Assembly (NCBI RefSeq): GCF_019710575.1
Contig: NZ_JAHWFK010000062.1
Location: 1-64,000 of the forward strand
From: Paractinoplanes polyasparticus
Lineage (GTDB): Bacteria > Actinomycetota > Actinomycetes > Mycobacteriales > Micromonosporaceae
Direction: 5' to 3'
Length of the DNA stretch: 64,000 nt
Below, piece after piece: positions 26,533-36,501 of this stretch (position 1 is the stretch's first letter; every line of letters starts with the position of its first letter). A model generated the notes under the pieces. It had not been told where the DNA came from, did not search any database, and worked only from the letters and a program-made list of their open reading frames with translations. The position numbers were made by a program, and so were the translations under genes.

Positions 26533-26681
26533 TCGGCGGTCCGGCGGGTTCGTTACCAGTAACGACAACTCATCACGTTCGGCCTTTTAGGCTTCTTGAC
26601 GCATTCGGGAAAAAGCGGACAAGGGGAACCCGGCCGACCATGGCATCCGTAGTCGCGGATCGGACATAGGGGCGGTAGAGC

Positions 26682-29600
26682 ATGGAATCCTCGGGTGCCG
26701 GTGGCCAGGTCATCACGTTCTACTCGTTCAAGGGCGGTGTCGGGCGAACGATGGCGCTGGCGAACGTTGCGTGGATCCTGGCCAGCACCGGCCGGCGCGT
26801 CCTGACGGTGGACTGGGACCTGGAGTCACCCGGGCTGCACCGCTATTTCGCGCCGTTCCTGGCCGACCGTGACCTGCGGCATTCGGCAGGGGTCATCGAG
26901 GCCATCACCCGTTTTGAGAAACTGGCCGCTCGCGCCGTGAAGGACGGCGGCAGTCTGTCGCCCGGCGACGTGCAGCGCCTGGCGCGGGTACGGGACTTCG
27001 CCACGTCACTGGAGCGCTACGACTTCCCGCGCGGCGGCTCTATCGACTTCGTGTGTTCCGGCCGTCAGGTAACGGAGTACTCGCAACTGGTGAGCCACTT
27101 CGACTGGGACACGTTCTACGCGGGACTAAACGGCCAGGAGTTTCTAGCCGCGCTGGCGGAGGACATGCGCGGCAGCTATGACATCGTGCTGATCGACAGC
27201 CGGACAGGGCTCAGCGATAACGCGGGGATTTGCACGGTGGCCCTGCCCGACGTCGTCGTCGACTGTTTCGCGTACAACAACCAGAGCATCGACGGCGCCG
27301 GCGCGGTGGCCGATTCGATTCGACGAATGCGGCCCGACATCCGGATCTTCCCGGTACCTAGCCGGGTGGAGGATGGCGAGACCGCCAAACTCGACCGGCG
27401 CCGCGGCCTGGCACAGCAGCGCTTCCGCGACTACATCGCCGCGTTGGGCTTCACCGACCACGGCAGGTACTGGGGTCGAGTCGAGCTGCCCTACAAGATC
27501 TTGTACGCGTACGAAGAGACCTTGGCGGTCTTCGGGGACCGGCCTTACCAGGAGAATACGCTGCTGGCTGCCTACGAGCGTTTGGCCGGCGAACTGGTCG
27601 GTGAGGAGATCAACCTCCCGACGATTCCCGAGACGATCCGGCGAGGCTGGCTGTCGGAGTTCGAGCAGCGGGGCAGCGCGACGCCGCAGCCGGCGCTGAT
27701 CTGCTACACCCCGCGGGACCGGATCTGGGCCGAATGGGTTGGGCACGAACTGCAACGCGCAGGGCAGCGCTACGTGTTGCGCGACGTGAAGGTGACCGAG
27801 GACGCCGACGAGCTGGTCGCCCATTCGGAGTACGCCATTATGCTGCTGTCCCGCGAGTCGGTGCGGCTGCCGCAGATGCTGCATTGGTGGGAGCTAGCGT
27901 CGCGGCGCGATCTGCCGGGCTACGGCCGGTTCCTGGTGCCCGTACGGGTCGACGGCACCCGCCCGCCGACGCCGTTCAGCGAACGCGAGCCAGTGGACAT
28001 GTTCAACGTTCCCGAGCGGGTCGCCCGGGACGCCCTGCTGGCCCGGCTGGACATTCGAGACTTCGCCATGGAACGCCCCCCGGCATCGAGCGGGCCGCAT
28101 CCCCGGTTCCCGTTCGAACCGGCCAGGGTATGGCGGGCGCCCGCTCGTAACACCAGTTTCACCGGGCGCGACGCCACCCTGGAGGAACTGCGGGAGCGGC
28201 TAAACTCCAGCACCGCGCAGACCGGGCCGGCAGTGCTGCAGGGTATCGGCGGGGTCGGCAAGACCCAGATCGCCGTCGAGTATTTGCACCGCTTCGCGGC
28301 GGACTACGACGTTGTGTGGTGGATCTCCGCAGACCAGCCACAGCTGGTGGTGACCGCCCTCGCCGACCTGGCCGGGGAACTCGGCCTGACGATCGCCGGG
28401 TCCGGTCGGGCCGACGACGAGGCGGCCGCGGTGCTGGAGGCACTGCGGCTCGGCAAGCCGTCGAAGCGCTGGATCCTCGTGTTCGACAACACCGAGGACC
28501 CCGAGCACGTCCGGCGGTTTCTGCCCAACGGCGGGGGTGATGTCATCGTGACCACGCCCGGACAGGAGTGGTCACGTACCGCCTGGACGCTGGACATTAA
28601 CGTCTTCGACCGCTCGGAGAGCCGCACCCTGCTGACCAACCGGGTGCCCGGGCTGACCGACGCCGATGCCGACCAGATCGCCGCAAAGCTCGGCGACCTG
28701 CCGCTGGCAGTGGAGCAGGCAGCGATGTGGCTGGCCACTACGGCGATGAGCGCGCACAGCTATCTGGAAATTCTGGACCAACAGTTGCCACGCATTCTCA
28801 ACGAGCCGCCGCCGCCGGGGTATCGGCACCCGGCCGCCGAGACCTGGCGGCTTTCCCAAAAACGGTTGCGAGTTGCCAGCCCGGCTGCGGCATTCCTCGT
28901 CGAACTGCTAGCGTTTTTGGCTCCGGAGCCGATTCCGGCAGGCCTGTTGGACAGCCCCGGCATGGCCGATGCGCTCGCAGTGCACGACCCGGCGCTCCGT
29001 GACCGGCTCATGCGCAACTCCCTGGTGCGGGAGGCGACGCGTTTCGGCCTCGCCAGGGTTGATTCAGCGGTTCATGCGCTTCGCATGCACCGCCTGGTAC
29101 AAAGTGTGATCATGGGCGACCTGGCTCCCGAGGAGCAGTCGCGGAGGCGGGAGCAGATACACGTGATCTTGGCGAAGGCGCAGCCCGGCGAGCCCTCGGA
29201 TCAGCGTAACTGGCCCGTTTACCAAGGCCTTCTCGCGCATCTGGAGCCCTCGGGAGCGCTGGACTCCGACGATATCGAGGTGCACGCGCTGACCATCGAC
29301 ATGGTGCGGTACCTGCGCTACCGCGGTGACTTCGCTGGTTCTGCCAGACTCGCCGACCGTGCGCTGACGAACTGGGAGCCGCGACTGGGTCAGGATCACC
29401 TGTCCGTGTTGCGGTTGCGCAGCGAGCTGGGCAACATCCTGCTCGCCCGAGGCGACTACCAGGACGCCCTGGAAATCGAGCAACAGGTCGTCGCACGGAT
29501 GACCGCGTTGCGCGGAGAGACCTACCCGTACGCGCTGATCGCGCTGAGTGGTGCCGCTGCAGCGTACGCCGGGCTGGGGCAGTACGGTCAGGCCGTCGAG

Positions 29601-30590
29601 CTGGGCGACAAGGTCTTGGTTCACTGGCAGGCCACAGTGGGTGACAGCAACCTGCGGACCGTGCTGGCGCGCAACAACCTCGCCCAATGGCTCTACCTGG
29701 CGGGGGACTTCAGCCGTGCCCGCGAGCTCGGTGAACAAGTGGCGAAAGACTCCGAGGAGTTCCTCGGCGCCGTTTCGCGTGACACCTTGCTGCACAAATG
29801 CAACCTTGGCAGGTTCCTGCGCGCCGACGGGGATTTGGTCCGCTCCGAGGCGGTCCTGCGGGAGACCCTCGAGTCGTGCTTGACCGCGCTAGACAAGGGA
29901 CACCGGGTCACCGCCACCGCACAACGGGAACTCGCCACGACGCTGCGCCGGCTGGGCCAGCTCGAGGAGGCACGGAAGCAGGTCGAGAAGGCCGCCGCGA
30001 CGCTGACTATCGGTGTCGCGGAACACCCGGACGCGTTCGCGTGCGAGCTCGAACTCGCGGCCATCAGCGCAGCCGACGGAAAACCGGACGTCGCCGTGAC
30101 CGGAGCGCGGGAGGCCTGGTCACGTTACCAGCGGGTGCTTGGCGACCGGCACCCTTTCACCCTGGCCGCGGCGAACGACCTCGCCATCTACCTGGTCGCA
30201 GCGGGCGCAGCCGGGCCGCCCGAGGCGCGGGCCCTACTGTCGGCGACCGTGGACGGGTTCCGGGAGGTTCTCACCGATGTGCACCCGTACGTGTCCATCT
30301 GCCGGATGAATTTCTCGAGCGTGCTGTTCTCGGCCGGGGAGACCGTGGCCGCGCAGCAACTGGACACCGTGGTGCTGTCCGACCTGCGGGAGCGGCTGCG
30401 CAACCGTAGCCACCCGGTGGCCGTCGCCGCGGCCCGTAACCTCGCCACAAGTCGCTTGGCCACCGGGGACCGCTCCGGCGCGGACGCGCTGATGCTGGAA
30501 CTGGACCGCATCGGCACCGACCCGGGGGTCAACCCCGCGCCGGGCGGCACCGGCCGGGTGTGGGTGGACATCGAGACCTCCTCGCCGTGA
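26682..30590 (+). CDS. fxsT1: FxsT: ParA-like ATPase/TIR-like/NB-ARC/TPR protein, copy 1
   Basis: 1302 aa in four parts. (1) MinD/ParA-like ATPase with deviant Walker A FYSFKGGVGRTMALAN (13-28) and DIVLIDSRTGLSDNAG. (2) TIR-like segment ALICYTPRDRIWAEWVGHEL (about 338-370). (3) NB-ARC with FTGRDATLEELRERL, Walker A QGIGGVGKTQIAVEYLHRFA (about 518-537), KRWILVFDNTEDPEHV and GDLPLAVEQAAMWL. (4) C-terminal TPR region from about 860, in units like LGNILLARGDYQDALEIEQQ. The plan is that of an NLR fused to an extra ATPase. A possible ECF-type promoter (GGAAC near 26625) lies in the 149-bp upstream gap. The partner of FxsC and FxsB is not proven. Confidence 0.9.
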   Translation: MESSGAGGQVITFYSFKGGVGRTMALANVAWILASTGRRVLTVDWDLESPGLHRYFAPFLADRDLRHSAGVIEAITRFEKLAARAVKDGGSLSPGDVQRLARVRDFATSLERYDFPRGGSIDFVCSGRQVTEYSQLVSHFDWDTFYAGLNGQEFLAALAEDMRGSYDIVLIDSRTGLSDNAGICTVALPDVVVDCFAYNNQSIDGAGAVADSIRRMRPDIRIFPVPSRVEDGETAKLDRRRGLAQQRFRDYIAALGFTDHGRYWGRVELPYKILYAYEETLAVFGDRPYQENTLLAAYERLAGELVGEEINLPTIPETIRRGWLSEFEQRGSATPQPALICYTPRDRIWAEWVGHELQRAGQRYVLRDVKVTEDADELVAHSEYAIMLLSRESVRLPQMLHWWELASRRDLPGYGRFLVPVRVDGTRPPTPFSEREPVDMFNVPERVARDALLARLDIRDFAMERPPASSGPHPRFPFEPARVWRAPARNTSFTGRDATLEELRERLNSSTAQTGPAVLQGIGGVGKTQIAVEYLHRFAADYDVVWWISADQPQLVVTALADLAGELGLTIAGSGRADDEAAAVLEALRLGKPSKRWILVFDNTEDPEHVRRFLPNGGGDVIVTTPGQEWSRTAWTLDINVFDRSESRTLLTNRVPGLTDADADQIAAKLGDLPLAVEQAAMWLATTAMSAHSYLEILDQQLPRILNEPPPPGYRHPAAETWRLSQKRLRVASPAAAFLVELLAFLAPEPIPAGLLDSPGMADALAVHDPALRDRLMRNSLVREATRFGLARVDSAVHALRMHRLVQSVIMGDLAPEEQSRRREQIHVILAKAQPGEPSDQRNWPVYQGLLAHLEPSGALDSDDIEVHALTIDMVRYLRYRGDFAGSARLADRALTNWEPRLGQDHLSVLRLRSELGNILLARGDYQDALEIEQQVVARMTALRGETYPYALIALSGAAAAYAGLGQYGQAVELGDKVLVHWQATVGDSNLRTVLARNNLAQWLYLAGDFSRARELGEQVAKDSEEFLGAVSRDTLLHKCNLGRFLRADGDLVRSEAVLRETLESCLTALDKGHRVTATAQRELATTLRRLGQLEEARKQVEKAAATLTIGVAEHPDAFACELELAAISAADGKPDVAVTGAREAWSRYQRVLGDRHPFTLAAANDLAIYLVAAGAAGPPEARALLSATVDGFREVLTDVHPYVSICRMNFSSVLFSAGETVAAQQLDTVVLSDLRERLRNRSHPVAVAAARNLATSRLATGDRSGADALMLELDRIGTDPGVNPAPGGTGRVWVDIETSSP

Positions 30591-30728
30591 CCCCGCCGCT
30601 CCGTGCCCCGTTGAGGTAACTTCAGGTCGGACGGGTCCGTGTGGCCGTACTCTGAGGAGTGCGGGACGGCTCCGAGAATCTGGCTCGTGGGGTGCTAGGC
30701 TTCCCGCGCATGACTCGGAGGGGTGGCA

Positions 30729-30881
30729 ATGGAGCCGGATATCGACGACTGCATCCTCGATTTCGATCTTGAGGATGTCGATCCCGGCCGTGTCGACAGC
30801 CCGGCCCTGCAAGCCCTGCTGACCCGGCTCGTGCTCGACGACCGGGTCCCGGTCACCGCCTTCACCAATTTCGTCTCGTAA
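30729..30881 (+). CDS. fxsA2: FxsA-like cyclophane RiPP precursor 2
   Basis: 50-aa peptide. Acidic leader DIDDCILDFDLEDVDPGRVD, a helix SPALQALLTRLVLDDRVPV and the C-terminus AFTNFVS with a free carboxylate. F-T-N-F-V parallels F-N-N-F-V of precursor 1, giving the same F-x-N-F-V core. Standard fxs precursors end FxSxx, so this is a variant with Asn in the third place and one extra residue. The start at ATG 30729 has CGGAGGGG about 7 bases upstream. fxsB2 begins 20 bases after its stop. Precursor role is inferred from size, core and position; at 50 codons it is easily missed. Confidence 0.8.
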   Translation: MEPDIDDCILDFDLEDVDPGRVDSPALQALLTRLVLDDRVPVTAFTNFVS

Positions 30882-30900
30882 CCTCGGGACGGCACCTGCG

Positions 30901-32070
30901 ATGCGGCCGTTCCGGCAGTTCCTGCTCAAGCTGCACAGCCGTTGCAACCTTGCCTGCGACTACTGCTATGTCTACCGGCACGCCGACCAATCCTGGCGCA
31001 CCCGCCCTCGGGTGATGTCCGAGGCGGTCATCTCGGCCGCCGCGCGGCGCATCGCCGAACACGTCCACGCCTGGCACCTCGACGCGGTCACCATCGTGCT
31101 GCACGGCGGTGAGCCGCTGCTGGCTGGAGTCGGCACCGTGCGCAAAGTCACCGGCGCGGTCCACGCCGCAGTCGGCCCCGCTGCGAAGGTAACCTTCGCG
31201 ATTCAGACCAACGGGTTGTTGCTCGACGAGGCGATGCTCGACGCACTGCTCGACCTAGACATTCGCGTCGGCATCAGCCTGGACGGTGGCCGCGCCGAGC
31301 ACGACCGGCACCGGAACTTCGCGTCCGGAGCTGGCAGTTTCGACGCGGTGGCCGCCGCCCTCAACCGGCTGCGCCACGACAGGTACCGGTCGCTGTACAG
31401 TGGGTTACTGTGCACGGTCGACGTCCGCAACGACCCGATCGACGTCTACGAGAGCCTACTCGCGTTTGAACCCCCGGCCCTGGACCTGCTACTACCGCAC
31501 GGCAACTGGACCAACCCGCCCCCGCGGCGAGCGCCGGGCGACCCGGGTACGCCGTACGGCGACTGGCTGGTCACGGTGTTCGACCGCTGGTACGACGCGC
31601 CCGATCATCGCACGAACATCCGCCTGTTCACGGCAATCATCTCCCTGCTACTCAACCGGGCCAGCGGCTATGAGGCGGCGGGCCTGGACCCGGTGGACTA
31701 CATCACCGTAGAAACCGACGGAAGCCTGGAACAGTCAGACGTGCTCAAAACCGTGGCCGAGGGAGCCGCCGCGACCGGTCTGAGCGTGTTCCGCAATAGC
31801 TTCGACGAGGCGCTGCAGCACCCGGGCGTACAGGCCCGCCAGCAGGGACTAGCCGCGCTGAGCGCGGACTGCCGGGCGTGCCGGATCGTGCGGGTGTGCG
31901 GCGGTGGGCACTACGCCCACCGCTTTCGCGCGCCGGACGACTTTGCCAATCCCACCGTCTACTGCCCCGACCAGAAGCGCCTCATCGGCCACATCCGCGA
32001 ACGAGTGTCCGCCGATCTCCGCCGTGCCGCCGAACGCCCGCCGACCGCGCCGGCCCGGTCACCCGCCTGA
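30901..32070 (+). CDS. fxsB2: FxsB-family radical SAM/SPASM cyclophane maturase 2
   Basis: 389 aa, paralogue of fxsB1. The N-terminus MRPFRQFLLKLHSRCNLACD is followed by YCYVYRHADQSW: radical SAM Cys15, Cys19 and Cys22. HGGEPLLAGVGTV and QTNGLLLDEAML follow, then SLDGGRAEHDRHRN, and the C-terminal SPASM cysteines ADCRACRIVRVCGGGHYAH and TVYC. It starts at ATG 30901 close behind fxsA2 and ends in a Pro/Arg tail longer than fxsB1. It should cyclise Phe in fxsA2. The gene converges on the oppositely transcribed fxsT2. Confidence 0.92.
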   Translation: MRPFRQFLLKLHSRCNLACDYCYVYRHADQSWRTRPRVMSEAVISAAARRIAEHVHAWHLDAVTIVLHGGEPLLAGVGTVRKVTGAVHAAVGPAAKVTFAIQTNGLLLDEAMLDALLDLDIRVGISLDGGRAEHDRHRNFASGAGSFDAVAAALNRLRHDRYRSLYSGLLCTVDVRNDPIDVYESLLAFEPPALDLLLPHGNWTNPPPRRAPGDPGTPYGDWLVTVFDRWYDAPDHRTNIRLFTAIISLLLNRASGYEAAGLDPVDYITVETDGSLEQSDVLKTVAEGAAATGLSVFRNSFDEALQHPGVQARQQGLAALSADCRACRIVRVCGGGHYAHRFRAPDDFANPTVYCPDQKRLIGHIRERVSADLRRAAERPPTAPARSPA

Positions 32071-32550
32071 CCGCGTCGAGCCTGGGCGACCTGCTGTGAG
32101 TGGCAACGCCGGATTGAGGTCAGCCGGGTTCTGCGACGAGCAGTCGAGGACATTTGGGAGATTTGAAAGTCCGGTACTGCTTCTGCCGCCCGTTCTGACA
32201 GGTCCGTGGGTAGCATGAGGCCGCGCCGACCTGCTGACCGTCGCCGACTCGACACTCTGCGGGATAGCCGAGCTGGTCCAGGCGCGTGGGATCGCGGAAG
32301 GGCACCGCCGCCGTCAACCGGGCCGCTGCCGCTCTGGCCGGCCCTGTCGGCAATCTAGTGAACGCGGCGCTACGGGAAACAGGGACGTCCTTGCCTCATA
32401 CCAGACACCGATGCACCCGCGAGTGCGCGCTCCGCAGTCCCGGGATCTGTCGCAGATCGCTTCGGCCAAGAGCAGGCCATCCGTGGCCTCAAGGCGCGAA
32501 TTGGCGTGATGTTGAGTTTGATGCGGACCGATAATCGCAGCTGAGTCGTT
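32071..32550. other. Convergent intergenic region of the fxs locus
   Basis: About 480 bases between the 3' ends of fxsB2 and fxsT2. No hairpin with a clear T-run and no third precursor frame with an F-x-N-F core was found on either strand. Confidence 0.45.
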
Positions 32551-35500
32551 TTAGATCTGCGGGGGATCGATATCGCAGTTCAGGCGGACCTGTTGTTCGA
32601 CGGCCACAGTATTGAAGTGATCCGGGCCGAGCGCGGCACGGGAGCGTTCCAGGACCGCGCGTCGCAGCTGTGCTGCCGCCTCCTGGTGGCCGCTGGTGGC
32701 CAGGGTGATGGCGAGATTGTTCATCGCGGCTAAGGCGTCGGGGTGGTCGACGCCGACCGACGCTGCCAGCCGGTCGCATGCCTCCTGGTCGCTGTCGCGG
32801 GCCTGGTCGAGTTCACCGGCGTCGAACAGTTCGTTTCCGCGGTTGACCAAGCAGGCGAGCGTGTAGGGGTGGTCAGGGCCGAGGACTTCCTGAAAGCGAG
32901 CGATGACCTGGTCGCTGAAGTTTCGGGCGGCGTCGTTGCGGCCCAGTTTGCGCAGGAAGATCGACACATTGTTCTTGCAGGCGAGGGTGGACGGGTGGTC
33001 GGTGCCGAGACGGGCCTCGTAGCGGCCCAGGGCATCCTGGGAGGTTTCCAGCGCCTGTTGGTCGTCCCCCTGCGCTGACTGCACGCTTGCCAGGTCGTTG
33101 AGGCAGGCGAGGGTTTCCGGATGGCTGCGGCCCAGGCGCCGTTCCAGGGCCGGCATGGTTTCCTGGGTGAGCTGGCGGGCCTCCGCCAGGTTCCCGGTCT
33201 TGCGCAGGGTCACCGCAAGAGCGCGGGCCACGGCCAGGGTGTCGCGGTGACCGGCGCCCATCAACTTCGTGGACAGGGTGAGGACCGTCTGGAGCAGTTC
33301 CTGAGACGCGGCGAATCGGCCCAGGTCCCGGTAGGCGCTGCCGAGGACCGCACCCATGCGAATGCTGAATGGTGAACTCGGCCAGACCCGGTGGGACACC
33401 TCGTAGGCGCTTTCGGAGATCTCGGCGGCCCCAGCGAAGTCGCCGTTGAACCGCAGAGACAGGGCCAGGTTGTTCATTGCGAAGACGGTCCGGCGCGCCT
33501 CCGGGTGCAGCACTTGCCGGGCCAGGTCCAGGGCCGCGTCGTCCAGCTCCAGGGCTTCCCGGTAGCGGCCCAGGCCTTTGAGGTCGGCAGCCTGCCCGCT
33601 AAGGCTCATCACGACGTATGCGTGTCGTGACCCGACGGTCGCCAGCAGCTGCTGGTGCACCTCGCCGTCGATGGTGAGGGCCTCTGTCAGTTTGGCCTGG
33701 GATCGGATCGGGTTGGCTATGTGCAGGCGCAGCCACAGGGTGGTGAGGTCGTCGTCCTGTCCGGTGCGGCGCCACGCGGCCAGCGCCCGCTCGCCGAGGC
33801 CCTGGCTCTCTAACAGGTCGCTGAGGTTCCACAGGTAGCGGACCATGTCGATGACCAGTTGCCGAACGGCAGGCACGGTCGAGCGCAGCGTGCCGGTCGG
33901 TTCAAGATGGGGGCGAATCTGCCGGTAGACCGGCCAGTTCTCCGGCTCGTCGGGTTCCTTGGGGTTCGCCGCCGCCAACACGTCGTGCACGTCGCGTTCG
34001 GTCTGCGCCTGGGCTTCGGGTGTCATCCCGGAGCGGATTACTGTCTGTACGAGGCGGTGCATTTCGATGGCGTTGTGCCCGGCGTCGAAACGGGCCAGCG
34101 CGTAGCGGCCGATCTCGCGGACGACCTGGCCGATCAACAGTGGGTCCTGCAACGCAGGGTCGTAGACTTGGAGCAGTTCCAGGAAACGTCCGCTGTAGAT
34201 CAGTCGCATGGGGATCGGTTCGGGTGCGAAGAACGCGCACACCTCCAACAGGCGGGCGGCGGCGGGCATGTCGGCGCGGATCCGTTCCAGCGACACCCGC
34301 CAGGTGCCGGCAGCGGTCTGCTCGAAGGCGGACGCGGTGCCGTCACTGAGCACCTGCGGCAGATCAGTCTCCAGCAGCGCAGCGTAGTCGCTGACGGGCA
34401 TCCCGGTCGCGGCCAGCCAGGCGCCAGCCTGCTCGATCACCAGTGGCAGATCGCCGAGGCGTTCGGCGAGCAGCGCGGCGTCGGCTTCGGGCATCTCCGG
34501 GACGAGTCGGCGCATCAGTTCGATGCTCTCTGCCCGGGTGAACACGAGGACCTCGACTGCGGTGGTGTGCCGGCCCCAGGCTTGGTTGCGGGTGGTGAGC
34601 AATACGTGTCCCGGGCCGGAGGGCAGGTAGGGGCGAATCTCATCGGGAAGGTCGACGTTGTCGAAGACCAGCAGCCAGCGCCGGTAGGGTTCACCGCGGC
34701 GCAAGGCGTCCAGGACCGCCTCGACCCGTTCAGTGACGCTCTCGGCGTCTGGCAGTCCCAGCAGCTCGGCGAGTTCGGCCAGGGAGGCGCGGACCAGGCT
34801 GGGTTGTTCGGCGGGGATCCACCAGACGAGGTCATAGTCGGCGGCGAAGCGGTGCACGTACTCGAGGGCGACCTGGGTCTTTCCGGCGCCGCTGAGGCCG
34901 TGCAGGGTTTGCGGGACGGCGGGGGTGCCGCCGATCGGCAGCCGGTCGCGCAGATTTTCCAACAGCAGAGTGCGGCCGGTAAAGGTGGGGTTGCGTTGCG
35001 GCGGGTTCCAGACCGGTGGAGTGCTGGTCGGGAATCGTGGGCCGGAGCGGAGCCCGGCACGTTCGGGTGCAGCTCCGGAGCGTTCGACGGCGTCTAGCAG
35101 GACCTGCCGGGCCTGGTCCTCGGCCAGGTTGAACAGGTCGAGTTCCCGGACCGCCCGGTCGCCGGCATGTAAGGCCGGCAGCCGACTGTTGTCGATGCGC
35201 AGCCGAACCAAGCTGCCCGCGATCCAGTCTCGGTCGGTGGCCCACCGCCACACCCACTCCGCCTGCGCCGAGCGTAGGTAGCCGCGCGAGTAGACGACCA
35301 TCAGGCGGGTGCCGGGTTCCTGGAGGATGTCCAGTCCGCGGGCCGTGTCGGTAAGGGATCCGGTGAGGTCGACCTCCTGGAGCGTCGTAGGCAAGCCGGC
35401 GCGTTCAAGTTCGGCGGCGATCCAGTCTGCCCACGTACGGTCGATCGCGGCGAAGCTGATCACGGTGCGGGCGTTGTCGGAGGGTTTCTGCCTTTCGTAT

Positions 35501-36471
35501 AGGGACAGCCACTGCCGCCGTTCGCGTTCGTCGAGTGCCGGGAACTCGGTGACCTGCCCGCCGGTGATGATGGTGGTGAGCCGTTCGAATGAGGAAAGCA
35601 AGGAGTGTTCCTGCCGGGCGCGTTCGCCGAAGGTGGCCAGGATCTCCTCGTAGGCGAAGAAGGGTTTGTAAGGGACCTCGACGTTGCCCCAGTAGTCGAG
35701 GGCCTGTTCGGTGGTCATTTCGAGGAACGGGGCAAACCGCAGGCGGGCGTGATCGCGTCCGGTTTCCAGTTTGAGCAGCTCGGCGTCCTCGACGCGCATC
35801 GGGACCGGCAGGATCCGCACCGGTCGCCGGCTGCTCAGCCGCCGGATGGATTCGGCGACGGCGACCGCGCCGTCGATGCTCTGTTCGTTGAGGGTGAAGC
35901 AGTTGATTACCGTGTCGGGCAGGGTGACCGTGCACATGCCGGCGGAGTCGCTGAGCCCGGTGCGGCTGTCGATCAGGACGTAATCGTAGCGGCGTGCCAT
36001 GTTCTCGCGCAGTTCCGTGAGGAACTGTTCGCCGCCGAGTTGGTCGTAGAAGGTGGGCCAGTCGAAGGTGCTCACGGCGCTGGAGTAGGCCGGGTTCTGC
36101 TGGCCAGCGGGCAAGAGGTCGATCAGGCCGCCGCCGGGGAACCGCCAGCTGAGGGAGACGGCTTCGCGTTCGACGTCGGCATAGCGACCCAGGTTGGGGT
36201 CGCCGGGCTCGACGACGGCCCCGGCGGCGAAGTCGCGGATCATGTCGATCACGCCGCGTGAGTGGCGCAGCTTCTTGTCCAACAGGAACGGCCGGAAGTA
36301 ATGGTGCAGACCGGGTGATTCCAGGTCCCAGTCGACGGCGAGAACCCGCAGTCCGTTGGCGGCCAGGATCCAGGCCGTGTTGGCGACCGCCATCGTCCGG
36401 CCGGTTCCCCCCTTGAAGGAATAGAACGTCACGATCCGGCCGTTACCGTGGCCGTTCGGCTCGGCATCCAT
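32551..36471 (-). CDS. fxsT2: FxsT: ParA-like ATPase/TIR-like/NB-ARC/TPR protein, copy 2
   Basis: 1306 aa with the same plan as copy 1: FYSFKGGTGRTMAVANTAWI (about 15-34), YDYVLIDSRTGLSDSAG, a TIR-like ISFAAIDRTWADWIAAELER followed by DILQEPGTRLMVVYSRGYL, NB-ARC Walker A LHGLSGAGKTQVALEYVHRF (about 525), WLLVFDNVDLPDEIRP and GDLPLVIEQAGAWLAATG, then TPR units such as LNDLASVQSAQGDDQQALE. The start at ATG 36471 has AAGGGAGA 7 bases upstream. It lies 30 bp after fxsC2 in the same operon. Residue-level differences from copy 1 suggest an old duplication rather than a recent one. Confidence 0.9.
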   Translation of the reverse strand: MDAEPNGHGNGRIVTFYSFKGGTGRTMAVANTAWILAANGLRVLAVDWDLESPGLHHYFRPFLLDKKLRHSRGVIDMIRDFAAGAVVEPGDPNLGRYADVEREAVSLSWRFPGGGLIDLLPAGQQNPAYSSAVSTFDWPTFYDQLGGEQFLTELRENMARRYDYVLIDSRTGLSDSAGMCTVTLPDTVINCFTLNEQSIDGAVAVAESIRRLSSRRPVRILPVPMRVEDAELLKLETGRDHARLRFAPFLEMTTEQALDYWGNVEVPYKPFFAYEEILATFGERARQEHSLLSSFERLTTIITGGQVTEFPALDERERRQWLSLYERQKPSDNARTVISFAAIDRTWADWIAAELERAGLPTTLQEVDLTGSLTDTARGLDILQEPGTRLMVVYSRGYLRSAQAEWVWRWATDRDWIAGSLVRLRIDNSRLPALHAGDRAVRELDLFNLAEDQARQVLLDAVERSGAAPERAGLRSGPRFPTSTPPVWNPPQRNPTFTGRTLLLENLRDRLPIGGTPAVPQTLHGLSGAGKTQVALEYVHRFAADYDLVWWIPAEQPSLVRASLAELAELLGLPDAESVTERVEAVLDALRRGEPYRRWLLVFDNVDLPDEIRPYLPSGPGHVLLTTRNQAWGRHTTAVEVLVFTRAESIELMRRLVPEMPEADAALLAERLGDLPLVIEQAGAWLAATGMPVSDYAALLETDLPQVLSDGTASAFEQTAAGTWRVSLERIRADMPAAARLLEVCAFFAPEPIPMRLIYSGRFLELLQVYDPALQDPLLIGQVVREIGRYALARFDAGHNAIEMHRLVQTVIRSGMTPEAQAQTERDVHDVLAAANPKEPDEPENWPVYRQIRPHLEPTGTLRSTVPAVRQLVIDMVRYLWNLSDLLESQGLGERALAAWRRTGQDDDLTTLWLRLHIANPIRSQAKLTEALTIDGEVHQQLLATVGSRHAYVVMSLSGQAADLKGLGRYREALELDDAALDLARQVLHPEARRTVFAMNNLALSLRFNGDFAGAAEISESAYEVSHRVWPSSPFSIRMGAVLGSAYRDLGRFAASQELLQTVLTLSTKLMGAGHRDTLAVARALAVTLRKTGNLAEARQLTQETMPALERRLGRSHPETLACLNDLASVQSAQGDDQQALETSQDALGRYEARLGTDHPSTLACKNNVSIFLRKLGRNDAARNFSDQVIARFQEVLGPDHPYTLACLVNRGNELFDAGELDQARDSDQEACDRLAASVGVDHPDALAAMNNLAITLATSGHQEAAAQLRRAVLERSRAALGPDHFNTVAVEQQVRLNCDIDPPQI

Positions 36472-36501
36472 AATCGATCTCCCTTCGGTGTCGGGCAGGG
36501 G

